Shown: positions 1-12,911 of the stretch, piece by piece
How the letters are laid out: each line of letters opens with the position of its first letter
Numbering within the stretch: position 1 is the stretch's first letter
NCBI GenBank assembly: GCA_024734555.1
Contig: JANPWX010000548.1
Span: 1,506,482 to 1,570,481, forward strand
Origin: Trochalopteron elliotii
Lineage: Eukaryota > Chordata > Aves > Passeriformes > Leiothrichidae
DNA: 64,000 nucleotides
Direction of reading: 5' to 3'
Notes under the pieces: generated by a model
Databases searched by the model: none
Told to the model about the DNA's origin: nothing
Seen by the model: the letters and a program-made list of their open reading frames with translations, nothing else
Made by a program: the position numbers and the translations under genes

Positions 1-3000
1 TGTACAGAATAAAAATGGGTGATAAAATTCCTTTCTTTATAATCGATCTTTATGATTCTTTATAAAAATCTTTATAATTCTGTAAATTCTGTGAACCTGA
101 CTGGCTTGACTTTGCAACTTTTGAGAAGGTCTGATGGATTCCTTTGAGTGCTGCAGTGCCCTTCCCAGTACCAGCTGCCCTTCTACAAGAAAAGATCTAT
201 AAAATAAAGGTCCACAGGCTGTATCCTGTACATAACATTGATTTCTGTCACCTAAACAAGATTAATACCTGGCTGAAAAATCACTTCTACCTGTAATGTT
301 CTGTGTAAAATAACCAACTGGGCTTATGTGTATACTCTCTTGTTGGAGTGGAAAAGGATAAAGGTGGCCTGTCTGATTTTATTTCCTTAAAAATATTTAT
401 TCCCTCTCCCTTTCATGTTTTTGTGCAGCTTTTGTAATCCCTGGAGACTGTATCTAACTGCATCAGGCAGAAACAATTTCTCCCCTTGGTCCCTGAAGCT
501 CAGCAACAACGTTGTTCCAAGCACCTGGAAGATGAGAACAGGTGTTGTCATTTTTCTTCAGCATAATTTAATTTTTTCTTTCAGAGTTATTAATAAGTAG
601 AATGGTAGATTTCCATCCTTGTGTTCTGGTTTGCTTCAGAGCTTCCAAAAGATCACAAGTTATCTAAAGTTTCAGGAGAGGCTCCTGCTTCTTCCATGAA
701 GTCTGTGCAACTGGGAAATTGGAATCGTATCCTGATGGGATGACTGAAGGATGTTTTTATTGAAGTTTCTGTGGGTAAAAAAGAGACAAAGAAGGGAAAT
801 AAAACTCTGCTTCAGCATCCTCAACCTGCTGCATGTGAGGCTTTGATTTACTGATCTCTCTGATTTACTGATCTCACTGTGAGCACCCTCACCAACCTTT
901 GCTCCTGTCGAGCAGAACTGAGATGTGCATAAACAACGCTGCTGCTTTCAGCACATAACAAGGATAATTTATAGATCAGGACCTGTGGATGGTTTATTGT
1001 ACAGTCACCAGCTCCACGAGGCAGAAGCTGCTTGGGATAGCCATGATCATGGCATGGAACCATCTCACAGAGCAACCATTGCAGCTCCTGGTCACTTGCC
1101 CCTTGCCAGTCCCTCAGTAGGACCCTGGTTCTGGGTAACTAAGCAGATGAGGGGTTTTTTTCTATATTTTCCCTGGTTTGTTGCCTTTGGGAAGCACTTT
1201 GCTGCTGCCTGCACACCTATAATCTTCTGTAGAACCTGATATGATAAATCTCTTCCAAGTTCATCTAATCTGTGCCATGGCAGCAAGAGCAGAGAGTGCC
1301 AGGAGTGAGTTGATGTTTGCATAAAGGAGAGAAGTTAATCAGAACTGGGCAAGCTCTAAGCTACCAAGCTGATCTGGCTTATTGACAGCTTGTTAATGCA
1401 AAATGCAGGCCATGTTAATTGTTAAATGTACTGCTCATTCTCTCCAAATTCTCATCAAACTAAATCCAACTTTAGAGTAAAGGAAGTAATTCAACTTCAC
1501 CTTAAATGGAGATACTCCTATTTTATTGTGTGGGTATTCCTGGTGCTCCTCTCCCCTTTTATCATTTGTGTGTTCTCTTCCATTCTCCAAGAGAGAGAAA
1601 TGCTGGATGGAGCATCACTGCAAAACATCCTGGCTGCTGCTCCAGGCTGGGGGTGTGACCTCAGCAAGTTCCCCCAAAACTGCACAGAGATGTCCCTTTT
1701 CTGCAGAGGTTCTCATTCTTTAATTCTTGTTGCTTTTTGGCAATTAATCCTTAAAGAAATCACAGTTTGTTGCACTGAACATGGCAGCCTAAAAAGTTTT
1801 AAATTCTGTGAGCTTCCCAGTAATATCAGACCCAGCTGAAGGTTTGGATGCCTTGCTACAGCCAAATTTGGGACACATTCTTTGGTGCAAAATCATTAAT
1901 ACAATGGTAAGGATGTATTTGATTACAAGTACCTAGAGCTACTTCCTTTTTGGAGGATAGATGTTAATAGTGATTGCAAAAAAAAGCCAAGTAATGTCTT
2001 CAATTTGTTGTAAAAAAAACCGCTCCTCTCTAACTTTTAATAACACGATACACTGTGCTCTTTCCAAACTTCTATAAATGGTCTCAAAAAGAAATCCCTG
2101 AATTTGTGAAGTGTGGAGGGTTCATTTAACATCTGGAAGTGCTCTCATGGCCTTCCTCACTTGCTTTCAGGACAGTGAAAAACGAGGCTGGCTGAGTCCT
2201 TAAGACTCACACAAGGAGTCCCGAGTACCATCAGTGCTAGGAAATAAAAGATTAAATTTTCTGCACTGGAGATTGATGCCTGAAATTTTGGGTTTGGGCA
2301 TTTCCTGAGGGCGTGTTACTCATGCAGAATGTTTGTTTTCAGTCTGTAGCTAGAGCAGCCAAGTTGATGCTCATTAGGCAACCTCTGTTGGACAATCTCT
2401 GCTGCATTTATACAGAATAGTGCCCTCATTACATGCCTGGCTCCATTTATTTCATCTGTTAAAATTAGATATTTCCACTGAGTTAAAAAAACCTCCATGT
2501 TCCTGGCTAGCAGGGCCAGGAGTTGAAGCCTAACCATTAGAAACAGTTTCTAAAGCAACTTTTTACAAAGTTCATTATTTTCATTTCTTTGGTTCAGGAG
2601 CAAGAGCTCACCATGCCTGTGGTACTCGCCCCTGGAAACTGAAGGGAAGGATCACACTGGCAATTGTGATTTTAAAAACTTTAAAAAAAATAAGCAGACA
2701 AAGCCCAAACAGGTAAGAAAATAAACACTCAAGCATTTAATTCTATATAGTAAAATATGAAGATTTTGAAAGTTCCAGGTTCAAAAGGCCCTTTGTATCT
2801 TCCTGTTAATAGGGTTGGGGTTTGGATCTGCCCTAAATGACTTAAAAAAAAAAAAAAAGGATATAGAGAGAAATTTTAAAAAGCAAGTCTGGGCATTTTT
2901 AGCAGGTTAATTCCCTCCTTGGACAGTTGTTGTGTTCTCCCTGATTTTCAGTCTTCTGTTTCAGAGAGCCCTAGTGAAACACCAGCCTCGATGAAGAAAT

Positions 3001-3592
3001 AGGACAGTAATGGGGTCACAGCTATGTGGCTCAAAAAATGGCTGGAACAAACAAAACACTTCCAACTAAACATTCAAAGAAATCAAATAATTGTTCAGAT
3101 ACCTTTGTACTGAAAATGTTCACAGGCTTGCACAGAAGGCACTGAGAGATCCTGCTTTTGTCCCTTGTGTTAAATATGGGTTTAAGTGTCTATTTTGCAT
3201 TTTTCAGCTAAAGCAGTAAATACAGCAGTAAATACAGCAGCAAATATCTTTCTCTGCAGGTATTTCAGGGGGAAGTCTCTGCATTTTAATGGCTGTGATC
3301 ATTCAGACACCACACTGGCAGCACTGTGGGCACAGACACTTGCTCACACACAGCATTCACAGCAAAATCCACCCATTAAACGTTGGGAGAAAACTCCATT
3401 TCTTTGCTAGATCCCACTACAAGGAATTCCAGAACAGAGTGTTTGATAATTATGTAATCTTGGCTAGAGTTCCACGCTTAAATCAGTGAATTAGAGGATA
3501 TTAAACACAGGGGGAAATACCCTGGGCATAAAGCAAGAGCTCCCAGATGGACTGGACCTCTGCAGCTGTGCTGAACCTCCTGCTGAGGCTGT
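1..3592. other. Unannotated single-copy sequence
   Basis: I recognise no gene or mobile element here. Open frames reach at most 137 codons (1426-1839, +) and resemble no family I know. Two small tandem repeats are visible: a 17-bp unit twice at 844-877 (tgatttactgatctctc) and a 12-bp unit (aaatacagcagt) about three times at 3213-3247. An A-run lies near 2844-2858. A splice-like bracket at 2598-2712 was considered and rejected as an exon. Confidence 0.6.
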
Positions 3593-4043
3593 TGGACAAT
3601 ACTGGAGAACACTGGACAATGCTGGGCATGCTGGGCAATGCTGGACAATGCTGGACAATGCTGGACATGCTGGACAATGCTGGACAATGCTGGACATGCT
3701 GGACAATGATGGACATTGCTGGACATGCTGGACAGGCTGGACAATGCTGGACAGGCTGGACAGCCTGGACAATGCTGGACAATTCTGGACAATGCTGGAC
3801 AGGCTGGACAATGCTGGACAGGCTGGACAATTCTGGACAAATCTGGACAATGCTGGACAGGCTGAACATGCTGGACAATGCTGAACAATTATGGACAATG
3901 CTGGACAATTCTGGACATGCTGGACAGGCTGGACAATGCTGGACAGGCTGGACAAACTGGACATGCTGGACAATGCTGGACAGGCTGGACAATTTTGGAC
4001 AATGCTGGACAATGCTGGACAATTCTGGACATGCTGGGCACAG
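3593..4043. repeat. Minisatellite, 47 units of 9-10 bp (TGGACAATGC / TGGACAGGC / TGGACATGC)
   Basis: I parsed this by eye into 47 consecutive units, 28 of 10 bp and 19 of 9 bp, all starting with TGGACA or a one-base variant. The main variants are TGGACAATGC, TGGACAATTC, TGGACAGGC and TGGACATGC. The first two units (tggacaatac, tggagaacac) and the last (tgggcacag) are diverged edges. Stop codons are almost absent on both strands, so long overlapping open frames run through the array in several frames (136-189 codons on -, 171 on +). These frames are by-products of the repeat and I do not call them genes. Flanks are ordinary single-copy DNA. The length is probably polymorphic. Confidence 0.95.
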
Positions 4044-7000
4044 GGCAGTGACCCTCAGCTGATTGCACAATGACCACCAGGCCCAGATGATGCTCTGGTG
4101 TCAGGGTTTGAGTGGTGACTGCACACAGCAGTGTCTGTGTTGCATGAAAAATGTCTAAACCAGCAGATATTTCCTATTTATCCCTGAAGAGTTACAGCTT
4201 CTACACTGAGTTTGTTTTCTCCTGGAGGAGCTGCAGCCAGCAGACACAGGAGTGGTGTGTGTTAGTCCTACAATCAGTCAGACCTGGCCATACAGCACAC
4301 ACAGCCTCCACCAGGGCTGGGAGGAATTTCTGGCAGTAACTCCCCCGAAAATGGAAGTTCCAGCCCAGGATCTCATGACCTGTGCTCTGAACTTCACTCG
4401 TACCCTTACTGAAAGCAGTTTGTTTGTAGAGATTTTCTTTGTGTTTACTGACCCAAACAGAGGAAGTTCTCTGTCGTTTTCCTTTCATTGCAACATTTTC
4501 TTGGAATATTCTTTTGTATGTTTTTACTCTCTTTTTGTTTGTGTGTTCTCTAGGAGGCACAGAAGAAATTTTCCAAACATTGCATGAACCAGGCTTTTCC
4601 TTCTGAATGTGACATGCTAGTCCTCGAAGGACTGCCATCTGGGACTGACTCCTAAGGCAGAATTCCTTAGAAGCAGCCACAGATTCAAGGGTCCTGATTT
4701 TGGGGTGTCCTGTTTGGCACAAATGTCTTGGGTTGCCAGATGACACACTGACTTCCCTGCTAAACCCTTCCCAAGACAGTTATTTCAAACTAAGAAATCT
4801 TTATGAACACCTCACCTGAAAAGACTGACTTACCAATGGAATTGTCCCTTGCAGGACAAATATTCCTTATCCCAGTGTGCCTTATTCTGCTGAATTTTCC
4901 CTACATTGGAAGTAGGACCAATTTTTCCCAGCAGATAATCCTGTCAGGCTCAGAGGGTGACCTTCCACAGGGCCTGGCCATGGCCCACTTTGCTGAGGCA
5001 CCATCACAAAATCCCTTGCCATTGCCCACCTGCTGTAAGTGACACTAAAGGTGGAGCTGAGACATCAGTTTTCCACAAAATGTGATTGCAGGCTCGTTTT
5101 TCTTCATTAATCTAATGTTAAACATAACCTATTACAGGGGTTCCATATAAGGAACAGATGGTAAATGCAAGTTAATGCAGATACAGATTAAATAATATTG
5201 GCAACAGCTAAAGCATTTATACAAGGCACAAAGCTAATAAGTGCTAGATGTTCTTTAAAACTATGCTTAAATCATGGAAAATTTAATCCTTTGATAGATC
5301 TGTTTTTAAGCTTCTTCAGTTACAAAGTATTTCAGTGAAGTTATAGAGTAAAGGGCACCCAAGATCTCTGCCTCTAAAACTTCAAGATCCACTCTATTAA
5401 AGTATTTTGAAGATTTTATTGCATTTTATATTTTTCCTGAGTTACTGAGTTACAGTATCAAAGAAATGCATTGCTTGAGCAGGGGAGCCAGGAGTTGGAT
5501 CACAAGAATGGAAGCTGAGGTGCCTGGGCTTTTCCAGAGGGAGGAAGTGCTGGTTCAAGAATAGCACAGCAATTGTTTGCCTAAGAAAAACCCCAAAGAA
5601 TTCAGCTTCCACACGACAAAAGTGCAAACTGTGCTGTGTGAAGGAAGGTATTCCCCACACTGCAGCTGCACATCTGGACACAGCCTGCACCAAAATCCTT
5701 CCTCCTTCCCCTGCTGATCCCTGCTGAATGGACATTTCCATGGGACTCACAGCCTTCTCCCAGGGAAGGTCGACCAAAGCCCTTTTGCCTTCATGGTTGC
5801 TGCTTTCCCATGCAGGTGGATGGGGCTGGTGAGGATCCAGTCCCTGGGGTATGGGCAAAGAGTTTAGGATCACCCTGTGAGAGAATTTCTAGGAAAGGGG
5901 CAAAACAGAAGTAGCCAAATCCTGTCCTTGTGTTGGCTGGGATAGAGGAAAATTTCTTCGCCCCACTCCCCACTTCGTTGTTTGGCTTGATAAGAAAGTG
6001 GCAGAAATGCTCCTGTTAAAAATTTGATTTTTTTTAATGTTAAAACAATACCTAAGGGAATTCCCACATTTAATTAAAAATAGGACAGACTCAGCTGACT
6101 CTGCAGGACCCTACTTCTGTGCCTGCCTCTGGCTGTAGCCAAGTGAGGGAGACAGAAGGATGCAGTATGTGTGTCCACAAAATCATCTGCTACATAACTG
6201 CATCTTCCCAAGTTCTTCTTGAGAACCAGGATCTCAACCTTCTTGAAAATATCACAAATGCAAGTAGAAGAGCTGCAGTGACTCAAAGAGAAAGATTCTA
6301 TTTTCTCTCTTTTTCTCCTTTAATCTGCTGCCCTCATTTTCTCTTTGCTGTCTCATCTCCCTGTCTTTCTTTGTGTGTGTTTTGAGGTATGCAGATTTAT
6401 ACAACTATTTACACTTAATCAAACAAAACCTCTTGCTTTGAAAACAATAATTATTCAAACATCTCGGGAAGAAAAGACAATGAGTGGATGTTGTTCGCTG
6501 AAGCAAAATAAAGCAAGACAAAGAAAGCCTAGATTTATTACAAAACAGAAACCCAGGGCTTGCAAAACAATTTACTTTAAGTGCAGTAATAATTCCTTGA
6601 GGCAGATTATACGAGGCTCTTGCACATGAGTTACATTTCAATAGTGAGATCCAGCTCAATCCAGCAAGGAGATACAGCTCCAAAGTTTAGAGCAAGTAGG
6701 CTTTGGCTAGAAAATGTGCTTTTCAGAAACACTGCAGGATCTAGACAGATTGCTCTGCAAGTTTTCAAACATCCAAGGCCATGGAGTTTTTGGTCATTTA
6801 TTTTTTTGACTCAGCGGTGAGATGCCACAATCTTAGAGTAATGGCATTATATAGATATTACTCCATTAGAGGAATGCAATAATGTAGATATTATTTTCCA
6901 TAATGCCTACAAATTTGCAGGTCTGTTGATTCAGGGGATTCACCCCAAGATAAAACACATAGAGTTCAGCTAGGCTGGCTTGCTGGCTCCTATTGCCCAA

Positions 7001-8204
7001 CAGGCATTTAAGGATGGAGCTGCTGGTGGTTTTGGTACAGTGGTGCCACCTCTGTGGAGTACAACACAGTCTGGTGCCCAATTCCTGCTCACACTGACTC
7101 ACTGTGGAGCTTCTGTGAGATAAGAACCCAACTCAAAGCATTTTCCTGTCCCTCACCCTGTTTTTTCCTCTCCCCTGCTCCTTCTCCAGTTTGTGAAAGC
7201 CCGGCTTGAAATTACTCAGAATCCATTTTACTTAGGTGGGTTTTCTTATACATATATAACATTGCACTGTTACAAATAATAAATTTTTTCCCTACCTTAG
7301 CAGCCTCCAGCACATATAATTTTGGCAAGCAGCTTGAATAAACATGTCTCTTCCCATCAGGGCTGCATAAACATATTGGGTGCTGCCTGATCCAAGACAC
7401 CTTTACTCCTTCCTAGGCATTTGTACAGTCTGCTGCAGGATGCTTTGGAAAAATTGGACTTTCCAGCATGAGTGAAAGTGCTCCCTCCAGATATTTAATG
7501 TACAAATGATTTTTCTTTCGCAACCTCCCTCGCTCACACTCTCCCATGTTCCACTTGGAAAGCAAACCCATCAGCATTTATTTTATGTGAGCTCCACTTC
7601 AGGGTGAAGTAGGACTACCATTCTTCTTGTTTATATTTTTTCAGTCTCATCTCAGTTTTTTTGTGCTCTTGGAAGGCTCTTTGTCTTGTTTGCTCACTTG
7701 GCATTGATTCAGTAATTGATTTTTTCTAGTTGTCTCCAGGGCTACAATGCTAAAAAGCCCCAGAGGAGTTGGGGCTTGACTGGAAAGACCCCAGTGATGT
7801 GGAGGCCCTGCTTCTCCTTCTCAGTTAGCAGAAATCAGTTTTTCTGGGATTTCCAAAGGAAAAAATACAGGGCTGCAAACACCAGCTGTGCCCATGAGGT
7901 ATCTGTAACCCCTTCACCCCCTTTGCAAACCTCAGCATGTGCATCCATCTCCTGGAGATCTTGCCAGAAATCCTTCAGGACTGATTGTAAAGGTCCAAAA
8001 GACAGCCCGTGGTAGAGGTTTGGTTCCAAGCCATGGTGCTGTTCATGAGTCCTGCTGTGCTCCTGGGCTGTGGGAACAGGGAGACATGGACAGTGTCAAA
8101 CTCTGCTCACAACCATCAGCAGGAATGTGCAGTGCTGCCCTGGAAAATACAGTCTCAAATGGGCAAACTGTAATTTAATTTATTATTATTTAATTAATTT
8201 AAAC
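4044..8204. other. Unannotated sequence between the minisatellite and the first LTR
   Basis: I see no recognisable gene, RNA or mobile element. The longest open frame is 181 codons on the minus strand (4201-4746) and has no domain I recognise. The last 45 bases (about 8172-8204) are a TTTAATT/TTATTATT-type AT-rich run next to the LTR. A perfect CArG-type decamer sits at 5153-5162, but that is expected by chance. Confidence 0.6.
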
Positions 8205-8621
8205 TGTGCTAGTGGTGCCTTGGGAAGGCTGACCTGAAACAGAGACTGGGCAGAGCTAGAGAATAAAGTAGGGATTTATTGAAAGGTCTTTAGGATACAC
8301 CTCGGGCAGGACAAGAGCCTGACCAGGGCTACACCCAAGGTGGGTTAAGAATGGTCACTAAATGGCTGACCAGCCACAAGATCTTACATTTTTATAAGTT
8401 TTGGTCCATTTGCATATTGGGGTTTAATTGTCCAATTACAGCTCCAGGTTGTGAGGTCTCATTCTTCTTGTTCCTGCCTTCAGCCCACCCTTGTTTGTGC
8501 TTTTGGGCCTGAAAGTTGTCCTTGGTCTCCAGCAGGAAAAGGATTTGTTTTGTCTCCCTGCTCTGTGAAGAGCTGAGTGACACTTAATATGAGGTTCAGA
8601 ACTGCACCCCTGGGCAGCACA
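8205..8621 (-). mobile_element. Solo LTR of a songbird endogenous retrovirus (ERVL-like), antisense
   Basis: The element starts with TGTGCT at 8205 and ends with AGCACA at 8621, so its termini are 6-bp inverted repeats of the TG...CA kind. Read on the minus strand it has a TATAAA box (8391-8396), then about 110 bp downstream an AATAAA signal (8275-8280), then a roughly 70-bp U5. This is the normal U3-R-U5 order. The sequence around 'acctcgggcaggacaagagc' matches my memory of a common songbird LTR. No internal retroviral genes and no second LTR are present, so it is a solo LTR left by recombination. I could not find a matching target duplication; the left flank is AT-rich and may have changed. 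Family assignment is from memory. Confidence 0.75.
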
Positions 8622-11600
8622 GAATCTGAAAACATGGAAGCTAAAACTTAAGGCATCACTAGAATTAACCTAATGATTGGGCCAGATTTTCTATCCAGTC
8701 TAGACTCTTTGTGCCCTAGGTGGAGTTTAAAATTGTTATAGTAACTTAGCTGATGATTTTTTTTTTAATTGGCTTTAAACCTGTTTTGAAATTTTCAGAT
8801 TTTCAGGATGAAAACCAAGCTTTTTGAGAATTTTCTTCTGAGAAAAAACAGTGTTTAGCTCAGAGTGGAGATTTTGTTAGTGGTAAAAGGTACCAGACTA
8901 ACTAATACCACTCCTGGCTTGTTCATGAGGACAAGAGACAAGAAAGTAAATCAGACCCTAAAGAAAATATCAATTTAAGCAGCCTCATGGCTGAGTATCA
9001 AAACAGTAGCCAAACTATTTAAACCCATATTATTTCCCTAATTTTCATCCCTATTTCCTAATGTCAGCCATTTCACCCCCTCAGTTTAATCCCAGAGGCT
9101 CCTCTCCTCCCTGTGCTTTATCCCAATGTCTGTGACTTTGTGGGAAGGAGATGGGATCCAGGCACCTCCAACATTTCATCTGCTAAAAGGTCAGATGGCA
9201 TAAGCTAAGTGAGACCATTTAAAATGTCTCCTCAAAGTATTGCCTTTGAAATGTGAAGAGATCAAAGCTAAGATTTAGGGCAGAATTACTTAAGAATTGA
9301 GCTGACAGCTTATTTACATTATTATTAATGGTAGCATTAACAGGACAGTCACACCCCAGGGGAGCTTTGCACTGTACACACATGTCACAGGCAAATTCCC
9401 TGCCCAAATAACAAACAACTGGAAAGAATTCACTTCCTTGTCTTTTTATTTCTGACAACAGTGAAAATTTCAGACGGAGACACTGAAGATTGAATTCCAG
9501 TCTCCAGTGCCACCTGAAATACCAAGAAGTACCTTTGAATATAATGTAACCTTCATGAGACACAAGGAAGCATTTTAGATTTATAGTCACCTGAAAAACT
9601 ACTGGTGACACACTGACACAAATAATTCATTTTGTTATCTGCCCCAACCTTCTCAATTTTATCCATCAGTACTTTTCTTTCTGGCTGCACCACTGTTTGA
9701 ACTCATGTTGCAGTGATAATTAATACTTGTTTCATGTAGTTTCAGCCATGGAAGTTTCTGGTCACATTCAAACTCTTCCCTGATTTTAATTAAACTGTTC
9801 CACTTCACACCTTTCAGTAGATTTTATTAAAATATAATCTCGTATTGGAGAGAATCTGGATACTTCTTACCAGAAGGGGGGAAATTGATGGGGTTTAGGT
9901 ATTCCAAAAATAGAAGGCTTTAAATTCTAGATATCTCAGATGGATCATATCACCTTGGTCAGACCCACTCAAGGATTTAGACTTCCAAATGAGATTTTGG
10001 CATGATTTAGGGGCCTATTTCCAAGAAGAGGATGCTCCACCTTTCGCATGGGTCTCCAGGTGTGGAGAATTATTTATACTTTATCAAGTGGCTCGTTCTT
10101 TTGGTCCTGAGGTTTTGTGAAAATGCAGAGTAGAGCTCTGCCTTGTTTGGGAGTGCTGATCCATGATCAGAGCCCCAAGGACATGCCAAGAGATCCTGGT
10201 TTAGAGGAAAACTGTGTCATGCTGACCTGGACAGGACTGGTGGATGCTGTGGACTTTTCCAGTCGTATTTCAGCTATGGCTCTGACCAAATTCTTTGGAT
10301 CAAAAATGTTCTAGTGTTCACTGATTTTGGATATATGTCAGGTTTCCGACCAATTTCCTTAAGGATAGATCAGTTTTAATTATGAAAGTAAAACTAAATG
10401 TTCATCTGAAGGTGGCAAGAACTGTGGCACCCTACTTCACAGCCCCAACTGCAGATTTATGCTTATGTTATATGTATGTTATAGAATGATGTTTATGTTA
10501 TTATTTGTCAGAAAAAAAAGTGGATTACATCATGTATTAGAAAAAAATAAGGATGTAAATACATAAATCCCTTCCAGAAGGGAAGTGAACGTGGAGCCAG
10601 TGACCACATTTCTCCAAGAAACCTCTTTTAACTTTGAGCTACACATTTTTTGAAATATGACTTCTACAGAAGGTGTTTGTTCCATGGTGTTGGTTTGTTT
10701 TTTGGTTTTTTTTTCATCCGCAACTGAACGGGTTTTATGCACTCAGACTTTCCTGGGCAGGGAGTGGCAGCCCAAAGCAGAAGGTGGAAGCAGCAGGAGG
10801 AGTGAGGGGCTCTGGGCAGAGGGATGGGCTCCCCATCCCTGGAGCTTTTTGAGTCAGAGGCACGAGCACAGCAGTCCTGGGGCAGGTCCACAAGTTGGTG
10901 CAGAGACAAATCCCCGTGCCCAGCCACGTCCCTGAGCTAAAACCCCAGACTGGCAGAACATCAAGATCCAGAATTTGTTCCAGATTGAAGCAAATGCAGC
11001 ATGGCAGGTGTACAATGGAATTTAGGTCAGGCAGGGGAGAGAGAGATCAACAGCACAGAGCCATGGGCTCTAAATTTGACTAATCAAAGGCTTTCCAGGA
11101 GCTCAGTCCTGGCTGGTGAAGTGGCACAAGGAGGATAATTACATGTTTGGGAAAAGCATCCCCTTGGGCACTCGTAGGCAGCTCAGATCACCAGAAAGGA
11201 TGGTGATAAAAGGCATAATGGAATAACCAGGTCGGCTGGTAGCAGCCAGAACATCCACTGCAATAATCATAATCCAGGATCTGCAAAGAGATTTCTGGGG
11301 GAAGACTGAAGGACAAGGCAAGGAAAAGTCTGTAGGGAAGTGTAGCTCTGCAGCTATTTGAGAAACCAGAATTTTAAAGACACCTATATAAGAATAAGAA
11401 CAAGCTGACACATTAGATTTAGCAGAGAACTCAGAGATAAACTTCTTCATTTTCATGACAGGTGTAAAATATTTAGAAATGCTGCTTGGAAAACTGCTCT
11501 TTATTTCAGACAGGTGTTCAATGGAGCCTTTGCAGCAGCATGAAGATGTCTGCAGAAATCTAAAGCCCATAAATCCAAGGAAACACCCCTGAGGTTAAGA

Positions 11601-12454
11601 AGGAGGATGTAATGTAAATTATTCATAGCTGGAAATTAGTAATTAGTCATTTGGTGACAGAGGAGACAGGAAGCCCAAACCAAGTTCATTAAGGGGCTCT
11701 AGGCCCTTTTTCAGCCAGGCTGCAAAATGACAACCAGAGCAAAAGCCACAACACACCCAGGTGGGAAGAAGTTGTGTTGCAGGAGCAGATTGTGACCCAG
11801 AGAGTTCCTGATAATAAATAAAGTGTGAATAAAGTTCTGCCCTCCAGGGCCCCAGGTGGGTGTCAAATGAGAAGATAAATACCTTGCCCATGGATGAGCT
11901 GCCACCTGACAGTGACAGTGACACCTGTGCCTTGAAAGGTGTCCCTCAGCCAGTGGAGGTCACCTCACCCCCACATTTAGGGGTTGCACATTTAGGATCA
12001 TGAATACACCAAAATATGGCACTGGGGTTAAATATTGCACAATTCTTCATTCTGAGCACTTTGGGGCAGGGGCCAGGGTGACCCAAGGATTTACACAGGG
12101 AGCATTTACTGCCCATGGGGACCTCATGTTCCCTGGGAATGTAGAATCCTGCTCCTGGAAAAGAACTGGAATGAAAGGATTCAAATAAATAAACGTATTT
12201 ATTCAAATAAAAGAAATGTATTTTATTTCAATAAATGTAATAGACAGAGCTGTAGGAAAAAACCCAATTATTTTAAAAATTGATGGTTTGCCATATTGGG
12301 AGGAGTTATGTTATTTAACTAACACCTACTGGATTTTGGGAGCTGCTTTGCTAAGGATTTTTTTTTGTTTTGAAATGAGAAAACTAGAAAAATGCAATGA
12401 AACTTGGACTCTTTATAAAAGAAATGAATATATTTTATAAGGCTACCCTTCCCA
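8622..12454. other. Unannotated sequence
   Basis: Nothing recognisable was found. Open frames are short (130 codons at 9219-9611 and 143 at 11139-11570, both minus) and show no known domain. 10740-10930 is a slightly GC-richer patch with overlapping frames on both strands. An AT-rich AATAAA/ATTTATT patch occupies 12184-12240. Confidence 0.6.
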
Positions 12455-12525
12455 CAGCAGGGGTGTTGAAACAAGAAGATTCTTAAGGTCCCTTCCAACC
12501 CAAACAATTCTATGATTCTGTGATT
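12455..12525 (+). mobile_element. CR1 LINE, 3' end fragment
   Basis: The segment ends 'ggtcccttccaacccaaac' followed by ATTCTATG/ATTCTGTG octamers at 12507-12525. That is the diagnostic 3' terminus and short tandem tail of avian CR1. Only about the last 70 bp are kept, as expected for a 5'-truncated copy. The 5' limit is approximate. Confidence 0.85.
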
Positions 12526-12886
12526 ATAATTCAAATGAAGAATTTATAACTTGTGGAGCCAAACTTTTGGAAAAAAGTAACTTTGAAAGAATGGATTTAA
12601 AAAATCTGCAGAATTTAAATTTTAACACAAAAATGCACGTTCATTTAAATGTATTATTAGGAACAAGGGCACACATAAGTTTATTTAAGCTGTTAATTTA
12701 TTGCAACAAGTTGGTTTCATAGACTCAAACTGTGCAACAGATTTAGGGCAATGATTTCCTAGGGGATGGAGAGCTCCATTTGAATTTTCCCACAAAAAAA
12801 CATGAATGAGGGTTGACAGTCTGGAATAATTTTAACAGGTCTGTGTATTTGTTACCTGCAGTTTGTTATACTATTATATACTGTTT

Positions 12887-12911
12887 TATATATATATATA
12901 TATATATATAT
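12887..12911. repeat. (TA)n microsatellite
   Basis: An uninterrupted TA dinucleotide run of about 12 copies, preceded by imperfect 'ttatactattatata'. Confidence 0.97.

Noticed and set aside
2598..2712. Acceptor (ctttggttcag) and donor (CAG|GTAAGA) around 115 bp
   Set aside because: Two different frames are open and the 3' half is an A-rich low-complexity run (aaaaactttaaaaaaaataa), so it does not look coding; a non-coding exon cannot be excluded.
3478..4077. Overlapping open frames of 60-189 codons on both strands
   Set aside because: They are by-products of the TGGACAATGC minisatellite, which almost lacks stop codons; the peptides are simple repeats in every frame.
5153..5162. CCATATAAGG CArG boxes (also 50242-50251)
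   Set aside because: About four matches to CCW6GG are expected by chance in 64 kb.
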